Positions 24,830-33,302 of a stretch of 64,000 nucleotides of DNA are shown one piece after another. The translations under genes and the position numbers were made by a program. The stretch is taken from the NCBI RefSeq assembly GCF_025137375.1, contig NZ_CP073720.1, forward strand, positions 8,084,501-8,148,500. Reading direction: 5' to 3'. Origin of the DNA: Dactylosporangium fulvum (GTDB lineage Bacteria > Actinomycetota > Actinomycetes > Mycobacteriales > Micromonosporaceae). The notes beneath the pieces are model-generated. The model ran no database searches. It was given only the letters and a program-made list of their open reading frames with translations, and had not been told where the DNA came from. Position 1 is the first letter of the stretch. Each line of letters begins with the position of its first letter.

Positions 24830-25624
24830 ATGACGACGCCGCACCCCGTTCCCCCGCATCAGGTGGTCGCCCTGGACCTGCGCGGCCGGACCGCCCTGGT
24901 GACCGGGGCCGGCAGTGGCATCGGCCGGAGCGTGGCCGGGCGCCTGGCCGCCGCGGGCGCGCGGGTGGTGGCGGTCGACCGCGACGCCGAGCCGCTGGAG
25001 TCCCTCGCCGACGACACCGGCGCCGTGCCCGTCGTCGCGGACCTGTCCGACCTCGACCGGGCGGAGGAGGCCCTGGAGGGGCACTGGGACGTCGACGTCC
25101 TGGTCAACAACGCCGGCATCCAGCACGTCGCGCCGCTGGACGAGTTCCCGGCCGAGCGGTTCGCCTATATCCAGACCGTCATGGTCGAGGCGCCCTTCCG
25201 GCTGGTCCGGCGGGTGCTGCCACACATGTACTCGGCCGGGTGGGGCCGGATCGTCAACATCTCCTCGGTACACGGCCTGCGGGCCTCGCCGTTCAAGGCC
25301 GCCTACGTCACCGCCAAACACGCCCTGGAGGGCCTGTCGAAGACGGTGGCGCTGGAGGGCGCCCCGCACGGCGTGACCGCCAACTGCGTCAACCCGGCCT
25401 ACGTGCGCACGCCCCTGGTCGAGGGTCAGATCAGGGCCCAGGCCGCGACGCACGGCATTCCCGAGTCCGAGGTCGTCGAGAAGATCATGCTGACCAGTGC
25501 CGCGATCAAGCGCCTGATCGAGCCGGAGGAGGTCGCCGAGCTGGTCGCCTACCTGTGCACCGACGCCGCGGGTTTCATCACCGGCACGTCGGTCGCCATC
25601 GACGGCGGCTGGACCGCCCACTAG
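24830..25624 (+). CDS. short-chain dehydrogenase, 3-hydroxybutyrate dehydrogenase-like
   Basis: A 264-residue NAD(P)-dependent oxidoreductase with a Rossmann nucleotide-binding motif TGAGSGIGRSVAG near residue 24, NNAGIQHVAPL, catalytic Ser in NISSVHG and the YxxxK pair in YVTAKHALEG. The segments VEAPFRLVRRVLPHMY, CVNPAYVRTPLVEGQI and GFITGTSVAIDGGWTAH match the 3-hydroxybutyrate dehydrogenase subgroup (EC 1.1.1.30), which interconverts 3-hydroxybutyrate and acetoacetate. The exact substrate is an inference. The downstream regulator starts 22 nt later, so the two are likely one transcript. No strong ribosome binding site is seen. Confidence 0.85.
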   Translation: MTTPHPVPPHQVVALDLRGRTALVTGAGSGIGRSVAGRLAAAGARVVAVDRDAEPLESLADDTGAVPVVADLSDLDRAEEALEGHWDVDVLVNNAGIQHVAPLDEFPAERFAYIQTVMVEAPFRLVRRVLPHMYSAGWGRIVNISSVHGLRASPFKAAYVTAKHALEGLSKTVALEGAPHGVTANCVNPAYVRTPLVEGQIRAQAATHGIPESEVVEKIMLTSAAIKRLIEPEEVAELVAYLCTDAAGFITGTSVAIDGGWTAH

Positions 25625-25646
25625 CTCGAACAGCCAGAATGGTGGC

Positions 25647-27545
25647 GTGACGACGATGCTCGAATACCTTGAACTGCTCGCGCGGGAGGCCGCGGCAGTC
25701 GAGTTCGAGGGCCCGCTCGTCGCCGCCCGCAACGCCGGCCTGCCGCCGGACCGGCTCGCCGAGCTGGAGCAGGCCAAGGTCGTCGCCCTGGGGGTGCGGG
25801 CACTGCTGGAGCGGCGCCGGCGCCGCGAGGAGGAGCTGTCCGGGCTCTTCGACACCGCGAGCGACCTGGCCGGCCTGCGGGACCTCGACGCGGTGCTCGC
25901 CGCCATCGTGCACCGTGCGCGCACGCTGCTCGGCGCCGACGTGGCGTACATGACGCTCAACGACGAAACGCGCGGCGACACGTACATGCGGGTCACCGAC
26001 GGCTCGATCTCGGCCCGGTTCCAGGCGCTGCGCCTGCCCATGGGCGCCGGGCTCGGCGGGCTCGTCGCGCAGACCGGCAGCCCGTACGTGACGGCCAACT
26101 ACCCCGAGGACGCCCGCTTCCGGCACACCGGCGAGATCGACGCCGGCGTCAGTGAGGAGGGCCTGGTGGCGATCCTCGGGGTGCCGCTGCGGCTCGGCGC
26201 GCGCATCATCGGCGTGCTCTACGCCGCGAACCGCTCCGCCCGCCCGTTCGCGCGGGAGGAGGTGTCGCTGCTGGTGTCGCTGGCCGCGCACGCCGCCGTC
26301 GCGATCGACACCGCCCGGCTGCTCGCCGAGACGCAGGCCGCCCTGGAGGAGCTGTCCGCCGCGCACGGCATGGTCCGCGCGCACAGCGACTCGGTCGAGC
26401 GGGCCGCCGCCGCACACGACCGGATGACCGCCCTGGTGCTGCGCGGCGCGGGGGTCGAGGACGTGGCCGCCGTCGTCACCGAGGTGCTCGCCGGTTCGCT
26501 GCTGGTGCTCGACGCCGAGGGCCGGCAGCTCGCGCTCGTCGGCGAGCTGGCCCAGCCGGACCCGCGCGCGATCGCGGAGGCCCTCGCGGCGTCGCGGACC
26601 GAGGGGCGCAGCGTGCGCCGCGGGCCGTTGTGGGTGGCCGCGGTCGTCGCCGGCGCCGAGAACCTGGGTGTGCTCGTGCTGCGCCCCGACCACCCGCTCG
26701 TCGACGCCGACCAGCGCATCCTGGAGCGGGCCGCGGTCGTCACCGCGCTGCTGCAGCTGTTCCGCCGCACCGTCGCCGACGCCGAGGGCCGCGTGCGCGG
26801 TGAGCTGCTCGACGACGTGATCACCCGGCCGGTACGCGACGCCGACGCCCTCCGGACCAGGGCGAAACGCCTCGGGGTCGACCTGGACGCGCCGAACGTC
26901 GTCGTGGCGATCGGCGAGGACGCGCTGACCGGCGGCTCGGTCCGCCAGCGCGCCGTCTCCTGGGCCCAGACGTACGCGCAGTCCCGCGGCGGCCTCGCCG
27001 CTTCCCGCGACGGCCACGTGGTGCTGCTCCTGCCCGGCGACGCGGCCGGACCGTCGGCCCGGACCGTCGCCCGCGACCTCGGCAAGCTGCTGGGCCGCCC
27101 GGTGACCGCGGGCGCCGGCGGGCCGGCGGCGAGCCCGGCCGGCATCGCGGCGGCCTACCGCGACGCGGACCGCTGCGTGACGGCCCTGGCCGCGCTGGGC
27201 CGGACCGGCACCGGCGCGAGCACGGCCGAGCTGGGCTTCGTGGGCCTGCTGCTCGGCTCCGCGCCGGACGGCCGCGACCGGGACGTACACGCGTTCCTCG
27301 ACGGCACGATCGGCCCGGTGGTCGACTACGACGCGCGGCGCGGGACGGCGCTGGTGAAGACGCTGGAGGCGTACTTCGGGGTCGGCGGCTCACTGGCCCG
27401 CGCGGCGGAACTGCTGCACGTCCACGTCAACACGGTGACCCAGCGGCTGGAGCGGATCGGGCAGCTGCTCGGCGCCGACTGGCAGAAGCCGGAGCGCGCG
27501 CTGGAGGTCCAGCTCGCGCTCCGGCTCCACCGCCTGCAGACGTAA
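25647..27545 (+). CDS. GAF and PucR/CdaR-type helix-turn-helix regulator
   Basis: A 632-residue transcription regulator. An N-terminal helical region precedes a GAF sensor domain (about residues 70–230, with VLAAIVHRARTLLGADVAYM and VPLRLGARIIGVLYAANR). A central segment (residues ~260–380) resembles a second sensory module. The C-terminus has a GGDEF-like CdaR region and ends in the PucR-type helix-turn-helix (SLARAAELLHVHVNTVTQRL). The start is GTG at 25647 or ATG at 25656. The close 22-nt spacing to the dehydrogenase suggests that it regulates it, perhaps in response to a metabolite bound by GAF; this is inference. Confidence 0.88.
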   Translation: MTTMLEYLELLAREAAAVEFEGPLVAARNAGLPPDRLAELEQAKVVALGVRALLERRRRREEELSGLFDTASDLAGLRDLDAVLAAIVHRARTLLGADVAYMTLNDETRGDTYMRVTDGSISARFQALRLPMGAGLGGLVAQTGSPYVTANYPEDARFRHTGEIDAGVSEEGLVAILGVPLRLGARIIGVLYAANRSARPFAREEVSLLVSLAAHAAVAIDTARLLAETQAALEELSAAHGMVRAHSDSVERAAAAHDRMTALVLRGAGVEDVAAVVTEVLAGSLLVLDAEGRQLALVGELAQPDPRAIAEALAASRTEGRSVRRGPLWVAAVVAGAENLGVLVLRPDHPLVDADQRILERAAVVTALLQLFRRTVADAEGRVRGELLDDVITRPVRDADALRTRAKRLGVDLDAPNVVVAIGEDALTGGSVRQRAVSWAQTYAQSRGGLAASRDGHVVLLLPGDAAGPSARTVARDLGKLLGRPVTAGAGGPAASPAGIAAAYRDADRCVTALAALGRTGTGASTAELGFVGLLLGSAPDGRDRDVHAFLDGTIGPVVDYDARRGTALVKTLEAYFGVGGSLARAAELLHVHVNTVTQRLERIGQLLGADWQKPERALEVQLALRLHRLQT

Positions 27546-27588
27546 CCGCCCGCCGCCCGCGCTCCTCGCGCCCCTCCCGCCGCTCCCT

Positions 27589-27667
27589 GCGCCGATCTTG
27601 GAGTTGTGGTCCCTGACTTGTCCGACAAATCCGCATAAAGACAGGACCACAACTCCAAGATCGGCGC
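27589..27667. terminator. family B palindromic hairpin between convergent genes
   Basis: Perfect 24-nt arms (27589–27612 and 27644–27667, core GATCTTGGAGTTGTGGTCC) flank a 31-nt loop. It lies between the convergent PucR-type and TetR genes and can terminate both. The loop holds TTGTCCGACAAATCC, whose complement matches the loop of the hairpin at 56070–56134. Immediately right of it (27668–27722) is a short tandem array of CGACGGAGCGCGC-like units. Confidence 0.75.
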
Positions 27668-27724
27668 CGACGGAGCGCGCCGACGGAGCGCGCCGAGGGA
27701 GCGGGCCGACGGAGCCGCGCCGGG

Positions 27725-28360
27725 CTAGGCGGCGATGCCGCAGAGGACGGCGTCGACCAGCTTCTCCGCGAAGTGCTCCTCGGGGACCGTCGGGTTCCAG
27801 TTGAGCATGTTCTGCACGATGTTCGGACCGGAGAGCATGAGCAGCGTGAGCTCGACGTCGAGGTCGGCGCGCAGCTCGCCGGTCTCCACGCCGCGGCGCA
27901 GGACCTGCCGCATCACGTTGCGCCGGGGCTCGATGACACCCTGGTAGACGCGGTGCATCTCCTCGCTCTTGACGAGCTCCGGCAGCAGGCAGGCGGTGAC
28001 CCTGCCATACCGCTCCATGCGCTTGTTCCGCATCCCGCTGACCAGCATGACCAGGTCCTCGCGGACCGACTCGCCGTGCGGCTCCGGCAGCGGGCCCTTC
28101 ATCATCGTCACCGCGTCGATGAGGAGCGCTTCCTTGTTCGGCCAGCGACGGTAGATCGTGGCCTTGCCCACGCCCGCCTTGGCCGCGACCGCCTCGATCG
28201 AGATGGCGTCGGCGCTCTGACCCGCGCTCAGCAGATCGAACACCGCCTCGACGATGGCCTCGTCGACCCTGGCGCTGCGCGGCCGGCCGGGGCCCTTGCG
28301 GTCCTGGTCGGCCGCGGGCTCGAGGCGCCCATCCACGCTCACCGTCGTCATGGTTTCCAT
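27725..28360 (-). CDS. TetR-family repressor, probable regulator of the adjacent MFS pump
   Basis: A 211-residue regulator. The N-terminal helix-turn-helix spans about residues 28–75 (AVFDLLSAGQSADAISIEAV, AAKAGVGKATIYRRWPNKEA), and the rest is an all-helical ligand-binding domain. It is the second gene of an operon with the transporter, 35 nt downstream of it. Two palindromic GATACGGAAC sites precede the operon and are the likely binding sites, so it should repress both the pump and itself. A second ATG three codons in is also possible as start. Confidence 0.92.
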   Translation of the reverse strand: METMTTVSVDGRLEPAADQDRKGPGRPRSARVDEAIVEAVFDLLSAGQSADAISIEAVAAKAGVGKATIYRRWPNKEALLIDAVTMMKGPLPEPHGESVREDLVMLVSGMRNKRMERYGRVTACLLPELVKSEEMHRVYQGVIEPRRNVMRQVLRRGVETGELRADLDVELTLLMLSGPNIVQNMLNWNPTVPEEHFAEKLVDAVLCGIAA

Positions 28361-28395
28361 TGTTACCGAGTTTTCACAACAGATCTACCGGCGGG

Positions 28396-29994
28396 TCACG
28401 CGTCCACCAGCTCCACGCCTTGTTCCTCCGCGACGCCTTCCGCGGTGGTCGGGGCGGGAGCGGTGGCCGGGCGCTTGCCGGGCAGCCAGATCGCCGCGAC
28501 CACGGCGCCGAGGACCGCGAAGACCGCCGAGCCGATCGAGGCGTAGTGCATCGCCGTGATGAAGGCGTCGTTCGCGTGCTGGATCAGCGCCGGCGCGGCG
28601 GGCCCGGCGTGTTCCGCCACCCCGTACGCACCGGAGATCGACTCACCTGCCGCGCTCCGGGCCGCGGCAGGCAGTCCGGCCGTGGCGGACTCCATGTCGT
28701 CGCGGTAGAACGAGCTGACGACCGCGCCGAGGGCGGCCACGCCGAGGGCGCCGCCGACCTGGCGGATGGTGTTGCTGACGGCCGATCCGACGCCGGCCTT
28801 CTCCCGGGGCAGCGCGGCCATGATGGACTCGGTCGCGGGCGGCATCACGTTGGCCATGCCGACGCCCATGATGAAGAACAGCGCGCCGATGACCCAGATG
28901 GGCGTGTCCGCCTGGATGAAGATCCAGCCGGCCAGGCCGACCGCGACGAGCAGCAGGCCGACGGTGCTGACCGCCTTGGGGCCGAAGCGCTTGACCATCG
29001 CGGCGCTGCGCGGGGCGAAGACCATCTGGCCGACCGCGAACGGGACGAACAGCGCGCCGGAGGCGAGCGGGCCGTAGCCGCGGACCAGCTGCAGGTAGAA
29101 CGCGCTGAAGAACATCGCGCCCATGGCGGCGAAGAAGACCAGGCCGATCATGCCGGTCGAGGCCGAGAACTGGCGGTTGGCGAACAGCCGCACGTCCAGC
29201 GACGGGAACTCGATGCGCCGCTCGTAGACCACGAACGCGGCGAGCACCACGGCGGACGCGACCAGCGTGCCCCAGGAGCGCGGGCTGCCGAAGCCGTTCT
29301 CGCCGCCCTCGATCACGCCGTACGTCAGCAGGGTCAGGCCGACGATCGACAGCAGCACGCCGACGACGTCGATGCGGCCCGGCTTCGGGTCGCGCGACTC
29401 GGGGATGAGCACGCTGACCAGGGCGACGCCGACGACCACGATCGGGACGTTGATGAGGAAGACCGAGCCCCACCAGAAGTGCTCGAGCAACAGGCCGCCG
29501 ACGATCGGGCCGATGGCCACGCCGAGGCCGACCGCGCCGGCCCAGACGCCGATGGCGCGGCCGCGCTCACGCGGGTCGAAGACGTTCGCGATGATCGACA
29601 GTGTCGACGGCATGACCGCGGCGGCGCCGAGGCCCATCAGGGCACGGGCCCAGATGAGCTGGTCCGGCGAGTTCGCGTAGGCCGAGATCAGCGACGCGAT
29701 GCCGAAGAGCACGAGGCCGATGGTGAGCGTGATCCGCCGGCCGAGCCGGTCGGCGAGGATGCCGGCGGTGAACAGCAGGCCGGCGAAGACGAGCGTGTAC
29801 GAGTTGATGGCCCACTCGAGCTGGCTCTGCGTGGCGCCGAGGCCGTGCCGCGGGTCCGCGATCGTGCGCATCGCGACGTTGAGCACGGTGTTGTCCAGCA
29901 CCACCACGAGCAGGCTGATGACAAGAACGCCGAGGATGGCCCAGCGGCGGGGATGTCCGGTGTCGGGTGGTGCGGTCTGGCTGGTTGCGTCCAC
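28396..29994 (-). CDS. MFS drug-efflux transporter, DHA2/EmrB-QacA type
   Basis: A 532-residue inner-membrane proton antiporter with 14 predicted helices. Family motifs are visible: LDNTVLNVAMRTI in helix 1 (motif D1), ADRLGRRITLTIG (motif A) and GLGVAIGPIVGGLLLEHFWW (motif C). The protein starts at a GTG, with GGGGGAG 9 nt upstream. The C-terminal ~25 residues are Pro/Ala/Thr/Glu-rich. It is transcribed first in an operon with a TetR regulator, the usual arrangement for inducible export of toxic organic compounds. Substrates cannot be read from the sequence. Confidence 0.93.
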   Translation of the reverse strand: MDATSQTAPPDTGHPRRWAILGVLVISLLVVVLDNTVLNVAMRTIADPRHGLGATQSQLEWAINSYTLVFAGLLFTAGILADRLGRRITLTIGLVLFGIASLISAYANSPDQLIWARALMGLGAAAVMPSTLSIIANVFDPRERGRAIGVWAGAVGLGVAIGPIVGGLLLEHFWWGSVFLINVPIVVVGVALVSVLIPESRDPKPGRIDVVGVLLSIVGLTLLTYGVIEGGENGFGSPRSWGTLVASAVVLAAFVVYERRIEFPSLDVRLFANRQFSASTGMIGLVFFAAMGAMFFSAFYLQLVRGYGPLASGALFVPFAVGQMVFAPRSAAMVKRFGPKAVSTVGLLLVAVGLAGWIFIQADTPIWVIGALFFIMGVGMANVMPPATESIMAALPREKAGVGSAVSNTIRQVGGALGVAALGAVVSSFYRDDMESATAGLPAAARSAAGESISGAYGVAEHAGPAAPALIQHANDAFITAMHYASIGSAVFAVLGAVVAAIWLPGKRPATAPAPTTAEGVAEEQGVELVDA

Positions 29995-30028
29995 GGTTTG
30001 GTGCTCCCCCTGTGTCGGAACGCGATAC

Positions 30029-30049
30029 GATACGGAACGGTTCCGTATC
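30029..30049 (-). promoter_or_regulatory. TetR operator 1 upstream of MFS gene
   Basis: A perfect palindrome GATACGGAAC-G-GTTCCGTATC lies 35 bp before the MFS start. An extra GATAC half-site overlaps its left side. Sites of this size and symmetry are typical for TetR dimers. Confidence 0.75.
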
Positions 30050-30078
30050 CACTCTGAGAAGCTAGTCCTCCAGGAAGC

Positions 30079-30099
30079 GATACGGAACCGTCTCGTATC
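30079..30099 (-). promoter_or_regulatory. TetR operator 2 upstream of MFS gene
   Basis: GATACGGAAC-C-GTCTCGTATC shares its left arm with operator 1 and matches its own other arm at 8 of 10 positions. The centres are 50 bp apart, close to five helical turns, so two dimers could bind one face of the DNA across the promoter. Confidence 0.7.
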
Positions 30100-30145
30100 A
30101 TATTGTGCGCGCCGTCACAGGGGGAGCACCACGACCACGAAAAAA

Positions 30146-30187
30146 CGGCGACGGCCGGACACCGATGGAGGTGTCCGGCCGTCGCCG
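30146..30187 (-). terminator. strong intrinsic terminator of the glycan operon
   Basis: A perfect 18-bp stem (CGGCGACGGCCGGACACC) with a 6-nt loop, followed on the minus strand by TTTTTT. It is 16 nt downstream of the GH5 stop and is the only classic U-tract terminator in the window. Confidence 0.93.
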
Positions 30188-30203
30188 TGGTGCGGGGTCC
30201 GGC

Positions 30204-31424
30204 TCAGTCCTGGGCCGAGGCCAGTGGGGCCTGGTAGGACTTCAGCAGGGCCACCTTGTCCTCGTTCAGCGTGTTCCAGTCGTCGTTCAGGATGCCGCCG
30301 GTGTCACCGGAGTTCGGGTTCCACGACCAGTAGGTGTAGCTGAAGCCGTGCTCCTTCATGTACGCCATCAGGCTGCGCTGCCAGATGCCCTCCAGGTCCT
30401 TGTTGCCCTGGTCGTCCTTCTCGGCGACCGAGCGTCCGCCGAACTCGCCCATCAGCACCGGGGCGACGTTCTGCTTCACGAGGTAGCCGAACTGCTTGTC
30501 CCACAGCGCCGGCATGTTGTCCGGGAACGACGGGTCGTTGAACCACTGCTGGGACCAGACCTTCGGGCTGTAGTCGTGGGCCGAGTACACGAGCTTCGAC
30601 TGGTCCGACAGCTTCACCGGGTGCTCAGCGGCACCCTGCAGGTTGCCACCCCACCAGTAGCCGTTGCCGTTGTAGGTCTCGATGCCCTCGACAATGATCA
30701 GCCAGTTGGGGTTCTCCTTGAGGATCGCGTTTCCGGCGCGCTCGGCGGCGGCCTTCCAGTCGGTCTTCTCGGAGCCGTCGCCCCAGGTGGCCTCGCCGTG
30801 CGGCTCGTTGTGCAGGTCGGCGCCGACCACGAGCGGGTTGTTCTTGTACTGCTTGGCCAGCTTGACCCAGTCGCCGATCCACCGCTCCTCGCTGACCTTG
30901 TCGGTGTACCAGAGGTTGCTCTGGCCCTGCGAGGTGGGGCGGTGCCGGTCGAGGATGACCATCATGCCGCGCTTGGTGGCGCCCTCGACGACCTTGTCCA
31001 TGATCTGCGGGCCGGTCAGGCCCTCCAGGTCCGGGTTGAGCTTGAAGTCAACACCGTTGACCTTCGCCGAGTCGTCGAACAGCTCGTTGCTGAACGGCAG
31101 GCGCATCGTGTTGAAGCCGGCGCCGACCATCTGGTCGAGCATGTCGTCGAGCTTGCGTGACCAGAGCCCGTGCGGAGCGAACGTGTTCGTCTCCAGACCG
31201 AACCAGTTCACGCCGGTGAAGGTGACCACTTCGCCGCGCGCGTCCAGGATCTTGTTTCCGTCAGCGCGCAGCGGCATCTGGAGCCGCTGGCCCGCCTCGG
31301 CCTCTACCGGGTGGACCTTCTTGTCGCCGGACGACGGGATCAGGGCGATGCCGCCGATGACCAGAGCGACAGCCGCCGCAGCGGCGGATATCAGGATGAG
31401 ACGCGTACGGGTGAGTTGACCCAT
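30204..31424 (-). CDS. glycoside hydrolase family 5 (cellulase-like), membrane-anchored
   Basis: A 406-residue protein with a short cytoplasmic N-terminus (MGQLTRTR), one membrane helix (LILISAAAAAVALVIGGIALI) and an outer GH5 barrel. Family landmarks are GVNWFGLET, FNTMRLPFS, the acid/base Glu in LHNEPHGEATWGD and the nucleophile Glu in VLMGEFGGRS; the active site is intact. The ATG at 31424 is preferred because it starts the membrane segment and has AAGG 8 nt upstream; an upstream in-frame start would add 29 charged residues. As last gene of the seven-gene operon it may trim or release the glycan made by the GT2 enzyme, as endoglucanases do beside cellulose synthases. The substrate is unproven. 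Confidence 0.9.
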   Translation of the reverse strand: MGQLTRTRLILISAAAAAVALVIGGIALIPSSGDKKVHPVEAEAGQRLQMPLRADGNKILDARGEVVTFTGVNWFGLETNTFAPHGLWSRKLDDMLDQMVGAGFNTMRLPFSNELFDDSAKVNGVDFKLNPDLEGLTGPQIMDKVVEGATKRGMMVILDRHRPTSQGQSNLWYTDKVSEERWIGDWVKLAKQYKNNPLVVGADLHNEPHGEATWGDGSEKTDWKAAAERAGNAILKENPNWLIIVEGIETYNGNGYWWGGNLQGAAEHPVKLSDQSKLVYSAHDYSPKVWSQQWFNDPSFPDNMPALWDKQFGYLVKQNVAPVLMGEFGGRSVAEKDDQGNKDLEGIWQRSLMAYMKEHGFSYTYWSWNPNSGDTGGILNDDWNTLNEDKVALLKSYQAPLASAQD

Positions 31425-31608
31425 CGAGTTGACCTTGTCCTCACGTTCGACGACGGCCGCCCGCGAGAGCAGGCGGCCGCCGGAGCGATCGGCTGAGGGA
31501 GTTTCTGACACCGGCGAGAGAGTCCGGCGTCACCGCTCAACCTGTCGGGCAGGTCAACACGTTACGGATATCGGGAATACGAAATCAGCGTACAAATGTC
31601 GGATTTGT

Positions 31609-32280
31609 TTATGCACCAATTGCAGGAGAGTCCCACTCGGCGGCACGGACCACGGCCTCGAGCTTCGACCTGGCGCCCATCTTGTTCAGCAGATGGCGCA
31701 CATGGCTGCGGACCGTCGTGTAGCTGATGCTCAGCTCGCGCGCGATGTCGCGGTTGTCCATGCCTTCGGTCATCAGGCTGAGGATCTGCCGTTCGCGCGG
31801 CGTGAGGCTATCAAGCCGCCGGGCGTGCTCCTCAACGCGCCTCGACTCCTCGCGCCGGCGGGCCAGCAACTTGGCGAGCTGGCGGGCCGGCACCAGGATC
31901 TCGCCGTCGACGGCACGGCGTACCGCCTCCGCGACATCGGCGCCACCCGCGCTCTTCACCAGGTAGCCGGCCGCGCCGGCCTCGAGGGCGGCGAGGATGA
32001 CCTGGTCGCTGTCGTCGGCGCTGAGGAAGACGATGGCGACCTCGGGCTGGTGGGCGCGCAGGACCGCGGCGGCCTCGGCGCCGGTGCCGTCAGGCAGCCA
32101 GTAGTCGGCGAGGATGACGTCGACCCGTTCGACGTCGGCGAGGTGCTCGACCTCGCCCACGGTGCTGGCCAGGGCCACGACGCGCAGCTCGGGGTGCTCG
32201 TTGAGCAGCACCGCCAGCCCTTCCGCGACCACCTGGTGGTCCTCGACGATCAGCACCCGGTACGGCGGACGGCCATTCAC
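31609..32280 (-). CDS. NarL/LuxR-type response regulator of the glycan operon
   Basis: A 223-residue regulator with an N-terminal receiver (VLIVEDHQVVAEGLAVLL; phosphoacceptor Asp in VDVILADYWLPDGTG) and a C-terminal LuxR helix-turn-helix (LDSLTPRERQILSLMTEGMD through YTTVRSHVRHLLNKMGA). Its start overlaps the kinase stop by 4 nt. The 184 bp between it and GH5 are comparatively AT-rich and may hold an extra promoter for GH5. Targets are likely this operon. Confidence 0.93.
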   Translation of the reverse strand: MNGRPPYRVLIVEDHQVVAEGLAVLLNEHPELRVVALASTVGEVEHLADVERVDVILADYWLPDGTGAEAAAVLRAHQPEVAIVFLSADDSDQVILAALEAGAAGYLVKSAGGADVAEAVRRAVDGEILVPARQLAKLLARRREESRRVEEHARRLDSLTPRERQILSLMTEGMDNRDIARELSISYTTVRSHVRHLLNKMGARSKLEAVVRAAEWDSPAIGA

Positions 32281-33296
32281 GGTGAAGCTCCTTTTGATTG
32301 CAGATCGGCGCCCCGCGGCACCCAGAACGTAACGGTGGTCCCACTGCCGGGCACGCTGCTGATCCGGAACCAGCCGCCGGCCAGGGCGGCACGCTCCCGC
32401 ATCAGGACCATCCCCAGGTGCCCCGGTTCCGGCTCGCCGAACGCCTCGGCCCCGACCCCGTCGTCGACCACCCGGACCAGATAGCCGCCGTCCTGCTCAC
32501 CGAGAACGACCGTGCAACGGTCCGCGTCGGCGTGCTTGCCGACGTTCGCGACGGCCTCCTGCAGCATGCGGTAGATCAGCAGGCGGGTCGGCAGTGCCGG
32601 CTCGGCGGTGAGCCGGTTCTGCAGCTGTACGACGAGTTCGTGGTCGGCCGCCAGGCCGTCGAGCAGGTCGCGGGTCGCCGCGGCGAGCCCGTCGCTGGAC
32701 AGCTTCGGCGGCCGGAAGTCGAAGATGAGCCGGCGCAGCCGGTCGGCGGCCTGGGCGAGCGACTCCTCGAGCCGGCTCAGCATCTCCAGGTCCGTCGGAT
32801 CGTGGAGCCGGCGCCGGAGGTGCTGCAGGCGCAGCGTCGCGGCGGTGATCACCTGCAGGCTGTCGTCGTGCACCCCGGCCGCGATCCGGGCGCGTTCCCG
32901 CTCCTGGCTGAGGATCAGGTCGTCGAGGAGCTCGCCCTGTTCCTTCCCGGCCCGCTTCAGCCGGACGATCCGCTGTTCGAGGCTGGAGCGGGACCGGTTC
33001 GGGTCGCTCTGGTCGTCGACGGCGAGCACGACGAGCCCGCGTGGATCGCCCTCCAGGGTCTTGGCCCGGACGTCGACCTCCAGCTGCCCGCCGTCGGGCA
33101 GCTGGACCACCGCGGTCATGGGCGTGGGGGACCCGCGCGGGTCCCCCACGAACAGTTCGTCGACCCGGCGGCCCACCAGCTCGCCGGCGGTGCGCCGGAA
33201 GAGTGTCTCGGCCGCACTACTGGCCAGGCGGACCACCCCGGACGCGTCGAGTACGATCAACGCCTCCGGGGCGGACCGGAACGCCTGCCAGTACAT
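32277..33296 (-). CDS. cytoplasmic PAS-domain histidine kinase (HisKA_3)
   Basis: A 339-residue kinase with no membrane segment. A PAS domain covers residues ~1–105 (FRSAPEALIVLDASGVVRLA, AAETLFRRTAGELVGRRVDE). A coiled linker leads to the HisKA_3 H-box (RERARIAAGVHDDSLQVITA, phospho-His near 143) and then a HATPase_c domain (VGKHADADRCTVVL, VRVVDDGVGAEAF, GSGTTVTFWVPRG). It pairs with the overlapping response regulator. The start is 6 nt after the stop of the Ig-repeat gene. A perfect 26-bp palindrome at 33124–33149 lies within the PAS coding region. Confidence 0.93.
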   Translation of the reverse strand: MYWQAFRSAPEALIVLDASGVVRLASSAAETLFRRTAGELVGRRVDELFVGDPRGSPTPMTAVVQLPDGGQLEVDVRAKTLEGDPRGLVVLAVDDQSDPNRSRSSLEQRIVRLKRAGKEQGELLDDLILSQERERARIAAGVHDDSLQVITAATLRLQHLRRRLHDPTDLEMLSRLEESLAQAADRLRRLIFDFRPPKLSSDGLAAATRDLLDGLAADHELVVQLQNRLTAEPALPTRLLIYRMLQEAVANVGKHADADRCTVVLGEQDGGYLVRVVDDGVGAEAFGEPEPGHLGMVLMRERAALAGGWFRISSVPGSGTTVTFWVPRGADLQSKGASP

Positions 33297-33302
33297 CCGT
33301 CG

